From Gammaproteobacteria bacterium (GTDB taxonomy: Bacteria > Pseudomonadota > Gammaproteobacteria > UBA6429 > Thiohalophilaceae): a stretch of 64,000 nt of DNA. Positions 54,763-64,000 of this stretch are shown here, one piece after another. Each line of letters begins with the position of its first letter. The stretch's first letter is position 1. Made by a program: the position numbers and the translations under genes. The stretch spans positions 1 to 64,000 of the forward strand of contig JAFLJQ010000110.1 in assembly GCA_022712915.1 (NCBI GenBank), read 5' to 3'. The notes under the pieces were generated by a model. That model had not been told where the DNA came from and ran no database searches. It was given only the letters and a program-made list of their open reading frames with translations.

Positions 54763-55289
54763 GCTGTAAAATCATGATGGGTATCACAAAAGCCGTGTGT
54801 CCAAAGTCTTAATTTAAACAGCATGTTTTAATTAAAAATAGACAGTGGCCTTTATTAGCTAGTGGTTTAATGCCTCTAGCGGTCTGATGAAAAATAAACT
54901 GACATTAGAACCTGAGAAAGCCCCACAAAAATGGAATAAGCATAAAATACTGAGTAATAGCCGAAACTACAAAATAGCTTAAATAAAGCTATTTATGAAT
55001 ATTAATGATAACGATTTTTCCTGGTATTATTTGTCATAAACATCAGTTCCAGTTTGTTGGCAAACCTTCAGTTTTAAAGTTGTCGATTTAGATAAAATTT
55101 ATATGGGGTGACTCCAGGGTCAAATCTTGGTTTTTTCTAACATTAGAAATTATTAATGATTAAAGCAGACTTTGTTTTTCTATCACTCTTAAGCAAATGT
55201 CCCACAACCGCTATTGAATCCTTTTGCTCCAGAAAAATGTTCAATGGACATAGGCATATGAGTGCTCAGGTAAAAATCAACATTAAATT
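54763..55289. other. AT-rich intergenic region
   Basis: No gene, terminator or RNA recognised. It contains scattered AT-rich sequence upstream of the intron-like fragment. Confidence 0.4.
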
Positions 55290-55611
55290 TACACCCAGTA
55301 CACCGAGCTAAATAGGTAGTTAATCAATCGGTGAAAGCCCTGTACACAGAAAGAGCTAGCCACTCACTGTGGCCTCTAGTCATCGGACTGTTATCGTAAA
55401 AAACACCGTTAAGCGTTGACAAGGGAACATGCAAGCTTGGTATAGAGTTCCAAAACCAGTCTTGAGAACGTCACCTTGTGGTGTGAAAGTCCTTAACAAA
55501 GGGAAAGATGATACGTCTTGCTGGAGATCGTGACACGAAGTACGATGCAATCTGAAACGAGAATGAATCGTCTACGATAGGAAATAGGCTATAACAGCGT
55601 TCATATTTCGT
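55290..55611 (+). ncRNA. Probable group II intron 5' fragment
   Basis: The stretch has features I associate with domain I of bacterial group II introns: GGTGAAAGCCCTGTACAC, GGGAACATGCAAGCTTGGTA, TAGAGTTCCAAAACCAGTCT and GTGGTGTGAAAGTCCTTAAC in this order. No reverse transcriptase ORF or domain V follows; a MITE copy begins at 55612. It is therefore a truncated relic. The assignment is from memory of such sequences and needs a covariance search. Confidence 0.5.
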
Positions 55612-55803
55612 ATCACTGCTGTCCCGTTAATAATCTAAAAATCACGTACCTAGCGAGTACTTAACGGCTTGAGGAGGTTGAAATGAGCGTGAGACATGAA
55701 AATTTTTTATAAAACACATATTACTGCAAAGGTCGCAAAGAGGCGCAAAAAAAGAATAAATTCGGTAATTTATAAATAATGAGCTTAAAGTCTAAAGATA
55801 ACT
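55612..55803 (+). mobile_element. MITE-like element, left part, copy B
   Basis: Begins with ATCACTGCTGTCCCGTTAAT and carries the same interior blocks as copies A and D (GGCTTGAGGAGGTTGAAATG, CGGTAATTTATAAATAATGA). Similarity ends near 55803, so the right TIR is missing. Repeat family 3 copy b follows directly (55800-55850). Confidence 0.65.
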
Positions 55804-55978
55804 CATTCACAGTTAATGATAATACGCTATTTCTTAACGTGGATGTCCGTGCACATGATCATGACGTAACGAGAGAGTTACTAAAAGCCATTTTTTCTCA
55901 GACTAACAGGGTTCAATTTTGCTTGAAAAACAAATGAATATGCTTGCATAAGCATTGTAAATTGATACAGCTAAATTT

Positions 55979-56455
55979 TCATTTTACTTTTACTCGAAAT
56001 ATACCCGCATCAACCGAGCTAACAACGACACGTTGACCTCGGTTGATATGTTCAACATCTGCATCCTGATCGATTTCTACACGCCAACTAATGCCGGAGT
56101 ATTTTGTCGTTCCAGTTTGAATGGTGGTGATATCTTGCTCGAGAATAAAGTCCAGTCCTATCAGGTCGCTGCTCTGTTTTTGTTGGGGAATGCTATTGGT
56201 CTGAATGCGTAACAAGGGTTTCCAAAGCAGGACACTATAAAGTCCAGTGCTCAAACCAAAACAGGCAATACCTGCTATCCATGTATGAGGTAAGATCTCT
56301 GCTTGCATCAGCAGGCCCGTGGTTACGGCACCCAGTCCGGCGAAAAATAGCGCAATGGTAGAAAAACCAAACACCATCACCTCGACAACAAGCAAGATAA
56401 ACCCCAGGGCCATCCAGAACCCTGCCTGATGGCTTTGTATATATTCCGTCATCAT
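55979..56455 (-). CDS. NfeD-family membrane protein
   Basis: 158 residues: two or three TM helices in the first 90 (FWMALGFILLVVEVMVFGF and IALFFAGLGAVTTGLLM), then an OB-fold (GISWRVEIDQDADVEHINRG and VVSSVDAGIFRV). NfeD proteins pair with stomatin/SPFH proteins, and this one overlaps the stomatin-like gene by four bases. The pair is thought to organise membrane microdomains or membrane proteolysis. Confidence 0.9.
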   Translation of the reverse strand: MMTEYIQSHQAGFWMALGFILLVVEVMVFGFSTIALFFAGLGAVTTGLLMQAEILPHTWIAGIACFGLSTGLYSVLLWKPLLRIQTNSIPQQKQSSDLIGLDFILEQDITTIQTGTTKYSGISWRVEIDQDADVEHINRGQRVVVSSVDAGIFRVKVK

Positions 56456-57417
56456 GACGTGTTCTCGCTGCTTTGTTGTTTATTTAGTGTATTGATGATG
56501 GTCATGGCCTCCGCGACAATGTTGGATGCACTGGCTTGATTATCCGGCATCAGCACCACGGAAGATAATTTTGCAATCGCATGTTTGGCCTCAATGGCCT
56601 TACCTGCCAGCTCAAGTTGAATGGCCTTTTGGCCCATCTCAGAAATGGCGATATTGCCGATGACCTCCAATGCTCTTGCCTTGGCGTCGGCCACTGCCAG
56701 AATAGCCTGGGCCTCGCCCTCTGCCTTGAGGATCTGTTCAGCCTTATCGGCCTCGGCGGATAACACCCTGGCTTGTTTGTCGCCTTCAGCAACATTAATG
56801 GCCGATTGACGATGGCCTTCAGACTCAAGGATCGCGGCACGCTTTTCACGCTCAGCTTTCATCTGTCGCTCCATGGCTTCAAGGATTGAGCGGGGTGGCT
56901 CAATGTCCTTAATTTCATAGCGAAGCACCTGAACACCCCAGGGACCAGCCGCTTCATTAATGGCCGCAACAATATTAATATTCAAGCTTTCCCGTTCCTC
57001 AAAACTCTTGTCGAGTTCGATTTTGCCGATTTCACTACGCATCGTGGTCTGCGCCAACTGGGTCACGGCATAGACATAATGGTCCACACCATAAGACGCC
57101 TTGTAAGGGTCAATGACCTTGAGATACAACACGCCATCAACTTCCAGGGAAATATTATCTCTAGTAATAGCCGATTGACTGGGGACATCAACAGCTTGCT
57201 CCTTGAGTGATCGGTAATAGGCCACCTTGTCGATAAACGGTAATATAAAGTTCAGGCCAGCGTCCATGGATTTGTTGTACTTCCCAAATCGCTCCACTAC
57301 ATAAGCCATATTCTGTGGCACAGGCTTGATTGACGTTTTGACCAGCACAATGGCCAAAATTGCAAAGCCTACCCAAAAATTGAAAATGATACTCAAAAAA
57401 TCTTCAAGCCCTAACAT
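56452..57417 (-). CDS. Stomatin/SPFH-family protein (QmcA-like)
   Basis: 321 residues with an N-terminal TM anchor (FWVGFAILAIVLVKTS), the SPFH domain (NMAYVVERFGKYNKSMDAGL, then YRSLKEQAVDVPSQSAITRD), and a C-terminal Ala/Glu-rich coiled coil (EREKRAAILESEGHRQSAIN). It forms membrane-bound oligomers with NfeD. Operon of two with the downstream nfeD gene. Confidence 0.92.
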   Translation of the reverse strand: MLGLEDFLSIIFNFWVGFAILAIVLVKTSIKPVPQNMAYVVERFGKYNKSMDAGLNFILPFIDKVAYYRSLKEQAVDVPSQSAITRDNISLEVDGVLYLKVIDPYKASYGVDHYVYAVTQLAQTTMRSEIGKIELDKSFEERESLNINIVAAINEAAGPWGVQVLRYEIKDIEPPRSILEAMERQMKAEREKRAAILESEGHRQSAINVAEGDKQARVLSAEADKAEQILKAEGEAQAILAVADAKARALEVIGNIAISEMGQKAIQLELAGKAIEAKHAIAKLSSVVLMPDNQASASNIVAEAMTIINTLNKQQSSENTS

Positions 57418-58520
57418 CTTTATTACCCCTGAACAAAGTTAAAGAATCAAAATATATACCAAAATGGTTGTGGGAGATATGAATATTCAACCAGATTGAG
57501 TGAGAATATGAGATATAAGTGTAGCCCGTCTACATGATGCCGTAATCAAGCTAAAAAACGGCTTAGATGGACTTCGTGTTGTATTGCCCTATTTTGACAA
57601 AAAATGACTTATGGGTGACGCCTTGATTATAAATATTGCAGAGGTGAAACTATTTAGGTTTATAGTTGTCCGTAAAACACCTGAGTTCGCCGCCAATATT
57701 AAATACTGTGGACAGATTCCCTGGTTGATTTGTACTTGTTTATTTCAAAAATTTATCTCTGCTGTTGTCTGAAATTATTTTTTGTAATTTCAGAGCTGGC
57801 TGTTGAACGGTAGTCACTTCGAACTTTCAAATCTATTATGGTTTTCCTGATAGGCGAATTAAATTTTGTTTACTCACGCTCACGACATTCTATTCCCACA
57901 TAAATTTTAGCGCATAAATATTTTCTTTTTTACAGTATGTTTCAAACAGTGTTAAAGGCACTTCTATAAATGCTCTTACTGCCAAACAAGCCGAATATTT
58001 TTAAACGTAATACCGCCTATTTTTTAGTAGCACTTTATGAACTAAATTGAACCAAAATATATTACCTCACCTAAATATTAGGAGATTGGTAAAAAAACAA
58101 TAAACATTAGTGTCCAATTGAACATTTGCGAGGAGATATCGCTAAATGGAAGTTTGCAACAGTCCTGTTTCAGGATAATCTTGTTGCCGACAAAATGCTT
58201 GACTAGTAGACAACGGTATTTCGTCAACGATATGCCAACACATTGCGATTGGCATGGTAACCGTGATGCCACAACATTAAGTAAGCATCAATGACCTATG
58301 ATTGTATGTCATGGTGGTGTATTTTTGTTTGCGAATGTAAAATTAAGCCAATTATTGAGTTTTGAAAAAGCAGGTTTCACATCGTGTACCAATATACAGC
58401 CATTCAGGGCCACTATATGCGCTTCGTCAAATCGAGTCGCAATGTGAGGCAATGGTGATTAAGCTCTTGTGTTGAAAGTCGAAACGTTAAGATTCAGGTG
58501 AAGACATTGTTGGCATACAA
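57418..58520. other. 1.1 kb AT-rich gene desert
   Basis: Between divergent SPFH and sensor kinase genes. A 64-codon minus-strand frame at 58078-58272 (SQCVGISLTKYRCLL) is not recognised and may be decayed sequence. No repeat, RNA or terminator recognised; promoters for both flanking genes must lie here. Confidence 0.45.
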
Positions 58521-59579
58521 ATGATGGCCCATAAAACATGGAAATCAGTTTTATTGGCTCGAAACATATACGTACAGCTTGTTATTGTTTTGCTGTTCAA
58601 TACTGCTATTGCGATTTTACTCACCTTGGTAATCGAACCGGCCGATTTCTGGAACGTGCTGATTGTCTCTCACTGTATCGGAGTAACCATATTTTTAACT
58701 TTTCGTCTGTATGAATGCTTCTATGCGCTAAAAGGTTGGCGCACGGTCATTCCCATGACCGTTGGCGCGGTACTGGGTGTATTGTTGAGCGTGGTGGTAA
58801 TAGGCTTGATAAACAATAAATCACTGAGCATTATAGGAAATGCGATCGTTAGTAATTTTGAACAGATATTGGTCAATCTGTTTCTGGCCTTTTTCTTCGG
58901 CATTATTGTCATGTATTATTTTTTTAGTCGAGAACGGCAATTTCGCGATAGCAGTGCCCTTAAAGAAATACAACTTAAAAATCTTGCCCATAAAAAACAA
59001 ATTGTCGAAACACAATTGCAATTGCTTCAGGCGCAGATCGAACCCCACTTTTTATTTAATTCACTATCAAATGTCATCAGCCTGATAGAAAATGATCCAT
59101 CACGAGCAAAGTTGATGCTGGAAAGTTTGACCCGCTATTTACGGGCCAGTTTGTCGCGCAGTCATAAACAGGATGGAACCCTGGAAGATGAACTTGATTT
59201 GATCGAAAATTACCTGAAGATTATTCAGATACGTATGGGTGAACGTCTGACATATACAATTAACATACCGGAAAGTCTGTTGCCCCATCCCTTCCCCATC
59301 ATGTTATTGCAACCATTGGTTGAAAATGCCATTCATCATGGGCTTGACCCCATGTCACAAGGGGGCCAGATTGTGATCAATGCCATACCTAGAGATGAGA
59401 TATTACTGATCCAGGTGATAGACAATGGTGAAGGTTTCAGAGATGAAACACTATCTGGTTTTGGCCTGTATAATGTGCGACAGCGCTTACAATCACTGTT
59501 TGGTCAGGCCGGTAAATTACAACTTGAAAACAACATACCGCAAGGTGTGTGTGCAAGCATCGAGATACCCTATGCATAA
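58521..59579 (+). CDS. LytS/AlgZ-type sensor histidine kinase
   Basis: 352 residues. There are four predicted TM helices in the first 155, then a short coiled coil. The His_kinase motif is QIEPHFLFNSLSNVISLIEN, with phospho-acceptor His in PHFLFN, and the ATP-binding N-box is QPLVENAIHHGL, followed by DNGEGF. This is the non-canonical LytS/YehU/AlgZ class. Its stop overlaps the start of the LytTR regulator gene by eight bases, so they form a two-component pair. Confidence 0.88.
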   Translation: MMAHKTWKSVLLARNIYVQLVIVLLFNTAIAILLTLVIEPADFWNVLIVSHCIGVTIFLTFRLYECFYALKGWRTVIPMTVGAVLGVLLSVVVIGLINNKSLSIIGNAIVSNFEQILVNLFLAFFFGIIVMYYFFSRERQFRDSSALKEIQLKNLAHKKQIVETQLQLLQAQIEPHFLFNSLSNVISLIENDPSRAKLMLESLTRYLRASLSRSHKQDGTLEDELDLIENYLKIIQIRMGERLTYTINIPESLLPHPFPIMLLQPLVENAIHHGLDPMSQGGQIVINAIPRDEILLIQVIDNGEGFRDETLSGFGLYNVRQRLQSLFGQAGKLQLENNIPQGVCASIEIPYA

Positions 59580-60342
59580 AATACGCGCCATTATAGCTGA
59601 TGATGAACCCAATCTAATTGGCTACTTGCAGAACATGTTGGCCCGCCTATGGCCAGAGCTTGAGGTCACTGCCACTGCTGGCAACGGTATAGAAGCCCTT
59701 GGGCTGATTCGTGATGCTGAACCTGATATCGCCTTTCTGGATATTCGAATGCCGACACTGACGGGGATACAGGTGGCCAAGCGAGTGCAGGGTGAATGTA
59801 ATATCGTGTTTATTACCGCCTATGACGAATACGCAGTGCAGGCATTTGAGTCAACCGCAATAGACTATTTATTAAAACCTATAGAGGAGCAGCGTTTGGC
59901 CACAACCATTGAACGCTTAAAAGAACGTATCGCCAGACCTTATAGTGATAACAAAATGTGGGCGCAGACCATTGAGCGACTAGCCCAACAACGGGGAGGA
60001 TCTCATCGTGAGGCCCATTATCTAAGCTGGGTGCGGGCTGGTGAGGGGGATGATACTTATATGATCCCTGTAGATGAGGTGATCTATTTCAAGGCGGATG
60101 ATAAATATACGACTGTCGCAACCAGGGAAAAAGAGTTCCTGATTCGCAGGGCCATCAAGGAACTTGCAGTAGAACTGGATCCAGATCTGTTTTGGCAGAT
60201 TCATCGTGGCTGCATTGTTCAGTCCAGCGAGGTTTCACATGTCAAAAAAGCCGTTAACGGCGGCTACCAATTACATTTGAAAGAAGGCAAACAAACACTC
60301 AGCGTCAGCCGACGCTATGCTCACCTGTTCAAACAAATGTAA
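59572..60342 (+). CDS. LytTR response regulator (AlgR-like)
   Basis: 256 residues from the ATG at 59572, which gives the family start MHKIRAIIADDEPNL. The receiver domain has DDE, the acceptor Asp in IAFLDIRMP and the K of YLLKP. The C-terminal LytTR DNA-binding domain shows VDEVIYFKADDKYTTV, FWQIHRGCIVQ and LSVSRRYAHLFKQM. Partner of the kinase upstream. AlgR-type regulators control envelope, twitching and exopolysaccharide genes. The Omp85-like barrel gene 110 bases downstream may be a target. Confidence 0.9.
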   Translation: MHKIRAIIADDEPNLIGYLQNMLARLWPELEVTATAGNGIEALGLIRDAEPDIAFLDIRMPTLTGIQVAKRVQGECNIVFITAYDEYAVQAFESTAIDYLLKPIEEQRLATTIERLKERIARPYSDNKMWAQTIERLAQQRGGSHREAHYLSWVRAGEGDDTYMIPVDEVIYFKADDKYTTVATREKEFLIRRAIKELAVELDPDLFWQIHRGCIVQSSEVSHVKKAVNGGYQLHLKEGKQTLSVSRRYAHLFKQM

Positions 60343-60451
60343 CGCTATAGCGCATTTTAAACGCCATAATGGTTCGTTTATCGCATAGGATAGAAAGACC
60401 CTCTCATCTGAGATAGTTTTGTCTCAGGATTAAAACATAATGGGTTGAGTC

Positions 60452-61732
60452 ATGTTGCGCTATGCAGGTTGGGGTTTATTTATTTTTTTATATACGATAG
60501 GCCCATTGGCCTTTGCCGAGGTGTTGGCCGATCGGCGTCGGGATCAGTATCCAGCCAACTTTGGGTATTTTGTCTATCCTATTTTAATCCAGATTCCGGG
60601 ATTAGGCTCGGCCAGTGGTGCAGGTGGAACCTTTGTCAATATAGCGGAAACCGACACGGATCTAACCGCCTTTTACCTTGATGGCGATTTTCATGCCGCT
60701 GGTATCACTGCCTTGAATATGCACCTTGTACCACAGCGTTTAATTTTTGATACGGCCTGGTATAAGTACCGTGTGGCATATAAACATTTTGAGCGCGGTA
60801 TTAATTCAAACAAAGATAAGTATTTTTACCCTGAAGTTGAAGGCGATGGAGGTACGGCCCAGTTGACACTGACCTTTTTTGACAAACGCCTGGATTTTTA
60901 TTCTCGGTATGGTGAGCAAACCTACCAGATTAATCGTATTTTTAGCCGCAGTGGTTCAAATGAATTTCAAATAAATGATCATCGTGAAACCACCAACCAA
61001 CTACTAACGTTGGGAATGAATATTGATCTGACCGATGATAGGCAGGACCCACGCACAGGGGTTCGTCTGGAGGCCAATCGTAAAGAACGACTGGATGATG
61101 TTGACCCGATCTACAGTACGTTTATTGTCTACGATACCAACCTTACGTTCTACATCCCCATTGGTAGTAAAGACACCTGGGTGTGGAATTTCTACCGTTC
61201 ATCAACTCGCATCAAGCGTCAGGGATCAACTAATTATGATGAGTTACAGAGCCGTTTTGGTTTTAACTGTAGTTCAATAGGTGACGCTACTGCGCAGGCC
61301 GAGTGTAATGACAGCGAGTCACAATATATTAGCTCGATCGAGGCCAATAATCGTTACGGCACGGCCAGTTCGCTGGGGGGCACACAACGTTTGCGATCTT
61401 ACTCCGGCGGCCGTTTTTTTGCCGGTGAAAGTCTGTTTATCGGCACAGAGTATCGCTGGAACCTGACGGAGGAATACACGCCAATGGATTGGTTTTTTAT
61501 GCGCGGCTATCGCACCAATATGCAAATTTCTTTTTTTGCCGACGCCGGTAGCGTGTCAGAAACCTCATCAGGTTTAACTGACAAGTTTAAATATTCTTAC
61601 GGCACGAGCTTTCGCCTGTTATTTGAAGGCACCACTCTGCGCGCAGATATAGCGCAGGGTGACGAAGGTACAGAATTAATTCTGTTTATCGATTATCCCT
61701 TCTCGCTGTATTCAGTGGACAGTCCAGAATGA
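60452..61732 (+). CDS. Omp85/BamA-type barrel protein without POTRA domains
   Basis: 426 residues. A signal peptide ends near GPLAFAE. The barrel has features of the surface antigen D15 family: DLTDDRQDPRTGVRLEANRK, then LGGTQRLRSYSGGRFFAGES (the RGY-type loop as RSY) and a C-terminal strand FIDYPFSLYS. No POTRA repeats precede it; the first strands begin by about residue 60. A 13-cysteine-free chain apart from one extracellular pair (NCSSIGDATAQAEC) is seen. Probably a stand-alone outer-membrane pore or assembly-like protein of unknown substrate. Confidence 0.7.
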   Translation: MLRYAGWGLFIFLYTIGPLAFAEVLADRRRDQYPANFGYFVYPILIQIPGLGSASGAGGTFVNIAETDTDLTAFYLDGDFHAAGITALNMHLVPQRLIFDTAWYKYRVAYKHFERGINSNKDKYFYPEVEGDGGTAQLTLTFFDKRLDFYSRYGEQTYQINRIFSRSGSNEFQINDHRETTNQLLTLGMNIDLTDDRQDPRTGVRLEANRKERLDDVDPIYSTFIVYDTNLTFYIPIGSKDTWVWNFYRSSTRIKRQGSTNYDELQSRFGFNCSSIGDATAQAECNDSESQYISSIEANNRYGTASSLGGTQRLRSYSGGRFFAGESLFIGTEYRWNLTEEYTPMDWFFMRGYRTNMQISFFADAGSVSETSSGLTDKFKYSYGTSFRLLFEGTTLRADIAQGDEGTELILFIDYPFSLYSVDSPE

Positions 61733-61868
61733 TTAACGATGAAGTTTTGTTTAAACATTTACCACCAAGGTCGCCCCATGATCCTCAGCCACTGAGGCAC
61801 TCGCATATCCGGAGACATCACACCAAGAATTAATATTTAAAAAACTTCGTGTCCTTTGTAGTAAGGAT

Positions 61869-62132
61869 CACGACTATCCCGTTAAGTATTTAATCCATTT
61901 TAAAAATCTAAACCGCAAAGGGCACAAAGGAACGCAACGTTACTTTGTTTTACATTAGAGGTTATCCGAAGACTTCAAGCTCATTTTTTATGAATTACCG
62001 AATTTATTTTTCTTTGCGGTAAAGTGTGTTTTATAGACAATTTTCATATCTCATGCCCATTTCAATCTCCTCAAGCCAGTAAAAGTACCCGGTAGATACA
62101 TGATTTTTTAGATTATTAACGGGACAGTCGTG
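61869..62132 (-). mobile_element. MITE-like element, full copy D (264 bp, reverse)
   Basis: Terminal repeats CACGACTATCCCGTTAA and TTAACGGGACAGTCGTG differ at one of 17 positions. The interior is the reverse complement of copies A and B. No transposase ORF. It is the best preserved copy in the window, so perhaps the youngest. Confidence 0.75.
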
Positions 62133-62336
62133 GGTGGAGACTGAGTTAGTCCTAAACCCCTCCGTTCATCCAAAATATTTTTGCAGTAGGAATGTTGATC
62201 CTTATCATAGGGTTGTGCCAATATATCTTACAGCCATTAAGTTTATAACTTATAACTAATTGATTAATCTATATTTAATTCTTGGCCCATTAATTACCTG
62301 CATTAAAGTAAGTTAATTTTATTGCTGGAGTTGATA

Positions 62337-62931
62337 ATGACAAAACGAATGATGGGTATGTTTCTGGTTGTGGCACTGGCCCTACCTTTTAATGTAAACG
62401 CGATACTAATTGGTTCCACAGATGGCTTGTTTGATTCGTCTTCCGGCCTTGAGTGGTTGAACACGGATCTTAATGAAGGCATTGGCTATAACACTATGAT
62501 TGCGGCAGACCTAAATGGTTATGCCGCATTAGGTTATCGGTATGCGGCGGTTGCTTAAATTGGTATATTGTGGGGCAATGCGGGTGCCGTTGTACCGTCA
62601 TTTGGCGGGGTTACCAATGATGCAGCTAATGCTGTGGCAGGCCTTCTTTTAACAAGTTTGCTGGCTAATCAATATGACTCCGTCCCAGGTGGGCATACGT
62701 TTATTCAAGCTTTCTCTGGTGATAGTGCGGATGGGTAGTGCATATACGCCCTGGATTGATACCACCGGAACAGCATCATTAGGTGGGTATCTGCCATCTA
62801 TGTGTACGGCATCACCGAATATCAGCAGTTGGCTTGTGCGGACAAATCAGGTTCCAGAACCTGGAACGCTTAGTCTGTTTGGTTTACTCGGTCTCGGCTT
62901 CCTTCAGCACCGTAAAGTCTCATTTACATAA
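62337..62931 (+). pseudogene. Broken PEP-CTERM protein gene
   Basis: ATG at 62337 after GGAG. A signal peptide (MFLVVALALPFNVNA) is followed by SGLEWLNTDLNEGIGYN and GYRYAAVA, typical of short PEP-CTERM exosortase substrates. A TAA stops the frame at 62556-62558. The frame then stays open to a TAG near 62738, and the C-terminal sorting signal VPEPGTLSLFGLLGLGF with HRK is in another frame, ending at 62931. So at least one stop and one frameshift have destroyed the gene. The intact family would be secreted and sorted by EpsH-type exosortase. Confidence 0.8.
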
Positions 62932-62934
62932 TAT

Positions 62935-62958
62935 AAAGCCCCACAAAGGGGCTTTTTT
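62935..62958 (+). terminator. Intrinsic terminator after the PEP-CTERM remnant
   Basis: AAAGCCCC, loop ACAA, AGGGGCTTTTTT. Confidence 0.88.
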
Positions 62959-63028
62959 ACTTACCGATAACCAGCCCAAGCCTGTATGCGAGAGCTGCTT
63001 TTGAGTACTTCAGTTATTTATTCTGTGT

Positions 63029-63922
63029 ATGATCATGCCTATGGACTGGCAACCAATTGCATCAAGTATTACCCTCGCCCTGGATGAACCGTTCGAGGTT
63101 GAGCATTGCCACAGTATTGGTGGCGGTTGTATTAACTCGGCCTTCAGACTTGAAGGCAAGGGTAGGCAGTTTTTTATCAAGCTAAATCAAATTGACCTGC
63201 TGGATATGTTTATTGCCGAGGCCGAAGGTCTAACTGAGTTGACCAAGGCCCATGCAATCAAAGTGCCTGAGCCAGTTTGTTATGGTACCAGCAATGGACA
63301 GGCCTTTCTGGTGCTGGAAAACCTCAATTTCAGGGGCAGTATCCAGGATACAATGCGGCGGCTGGGACAACAGCTTGCGGCCCTGCACCGCTACACAGCC
63401 AAACAATTTGGCTGGCAGCGTGATAACACCATTGGTTCTACCCTCCAGCCCAATGATTGGCAGCAGGACTGGGGGACATTCTGGCGAGATGCACGTCTGG
63501 GTCATCAGCTACGGCTGGCCAAACAGCAGGGTGCCAGCAAGCGGATGTTAAATAAGGGTGAGAAATTAATGGGGCATGTGGCATATTTTTTCCGTGACTA
63601 CCAACCTGAGGCCTCGCTCTTGCACGGCGATCTCTGGTCTGGAAATTATTCGATCCTATCCTCAGGTGAGCCAGTTATTTTTGATCCGGCCGTGTATTAT
63701 GGCGATCGTGAAACGGATATCGCCATGACCGAATTGTTCGGTGGTTTTAGCAAAGATTTTTATGCCGCTTATAATGAGGCTTGGCCACTGGATGACGGTT
63801 ACATGCAGCGCAAGACTTTTTATAATCTGTATCACATACTCAACCACTATAATATATTTGGTGGTAGTTATGGCTCCCAGGCGGAAGGTATGATGGATTG
63901 CCTGTTGAGTAATATCCAATAA
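63029..63922 (+). CDS. Fructosamine kinase family protein
   Basis: 297 residues; alternative starts at 63035 and 63041 are possible, as no clear ribosome site is seen. The aminoglycoside-phosphotransferase fold has HSIGGGCINSAFRL, FFIKLN, the catalytic LLHGDLWSGNYSI and the metal-binding IFDPAVYYGDRETDIAM. Family members phosphorylate ketosamines such as fructosamines on glycated proteins for repair. The operon context is cut by the window end. Confidence 0.9.
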   Translation: MIMPMDWQPIASSITLALDEPFEVEHCHSIGGGCINSAFRLEGKGRQFFIKLNQIDLLDMFIAEAEGLTELTKAHAIKVPEPVCYGTSNGQAFLVLENLNFRGSIQDTMRRLGQQLAALHRYTAKQFGWQRDNTIGSTLQPNDWQQDWGTFWRDARLGHQLRLAKQQGASKRMLNKGEKLMGHVAYFFRDYQPEASLLHGDLWSGNYSILSSGEPVIFDPAVYYGDRETDIAMTELFGGFSKDFYAAYNEAWPLDDGYMQRKTFYNLYHILNHYNIFGGSYGSQAEGMMDCLLSNIQ

Positions 63923-63960
63923 ACCCTGTCAATTCGAATTCAGCGGTAAAAAAAATCACT

Positions 63961-64000
63961 ATGCAAACAGTCACCATTAGCTATGTCATTGGCAATAAAC
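63961..64000 (+). CDS. Possible start of a further gene, cut by the edge
   Basis: An ATG at 63961 opens a frame (MQTVTISYVIGNK) that runs off the window. Too short to identify. Confidence 0.25.
   Translation, partial: MQTVTISYVIGNK

Noticed and set aside
58078-58272. Possible transposase fragment in the desert before the sensor kinase
   Set aside because: The short translation shows no motif I can tie to any transposase family.

Overview
The window reads as a chromosomal segment of a gammaproteobacterium. Supporting this are the housekeeping order slmA-argB-algC-dut-coaBC / radC-rpmB-rpmG, a YfhL-type ferredoxin, a RegBA-type redox two-component system, an AlgZ/AlgR-like pair, a napFDAGHBC operon and a PEP-CTERM remnant. 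Base composition looks mid-range. The gene content suggests a respiratory generalist or chemolithotroph from sediment or water; no genus can be named from the sequence alone.

Layout. (1) 1-1101: a non-coding edge element of unknown class, then two small plus-strand accessory genes (a P-loop kinase-like gene broken at an A8 run, and a DUF3024 protein). (2) 1161-18565: a roughly 17 kb, entirely minus-strand block of 15 genes. Eight products carry together 54 haem c attachment motifs (2, 12, 3, 8, 6, 8, 7 and 8). With them are a six-TM polyferredoxin/cytochrome fusion, a predicted beta-barrel, lipoproteins, a second predicted outer-membrane protein, thioredoxin-fold proteins and a ferredoxin. 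This looks like a trans-envelope electron conduit of a kind I cannot match to a named system, and it is the main discovery candidate. (3) 18833-20706: regA/regB, just upstream. RegA/RegR-like boxes lie before the ferredoxin gene and again inside the cluster, so redox control is likely. (4) 20707-22046: a 1.3 kb gene-poor stretch with a MITE-like element, a dispersed repeat and a decayed membrane-protein gene. (5) 22047-31859: housekeeping genes and an EAL/HDOD protein. (6) 32077-42272: HyuA-type hydantoinase, a four-gene Gld-like ABC cluster, mutM, a HAD phosphatase, lepB and gamma-glutamyltransferase. (7) 42986-49369: an FNR-like box, napFDAGHBC and a strong terminator. (8) 49461-54762: AhpD-like, AraC-family and DsbA-family genes, an outer-membrane protein gene split by a stop codon, and a lipoprotein with three near-identical 97-residue Ig-like repeats. 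(9) 54763-58520: NfeD and stomatin-like genes flanked by repeat-rich gene deserts, including a probable group II intron fragment. (10) 58521-64000: sensor kinase, LytTR regulator and Omp85-like barrel, another MITE copy, a broken PEP-CTERM gene, a fructosamine-kinase-like gene and the first codons of a possible further gene.

How the parts may work together (inference). The NapH/NapC-like fusion at 8805-11057 would pass electrons between quinones and the periplasm. The tri-, hexa- and heptahaem proteins would carry them across. The octahaem lipoprotein, the 419-residue barrel, the NHL-dodecahaem protein and the octahaem protein with a C-terminal sorting tail would act at or outside the outer membrane. 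The TlpA/redoxin proteins may serve thiol or haem maturation. Nitrate reduction by Nap offers a separate electron sink under FNR-type control.

The window is rich in small decayed or mobile sequences: a 17-bp-TIR MITE family (two full and two partial copies), a different MITE inserted in frame in a cytochrome signal peptide, a second dispersed repeat and several pseudogenes.
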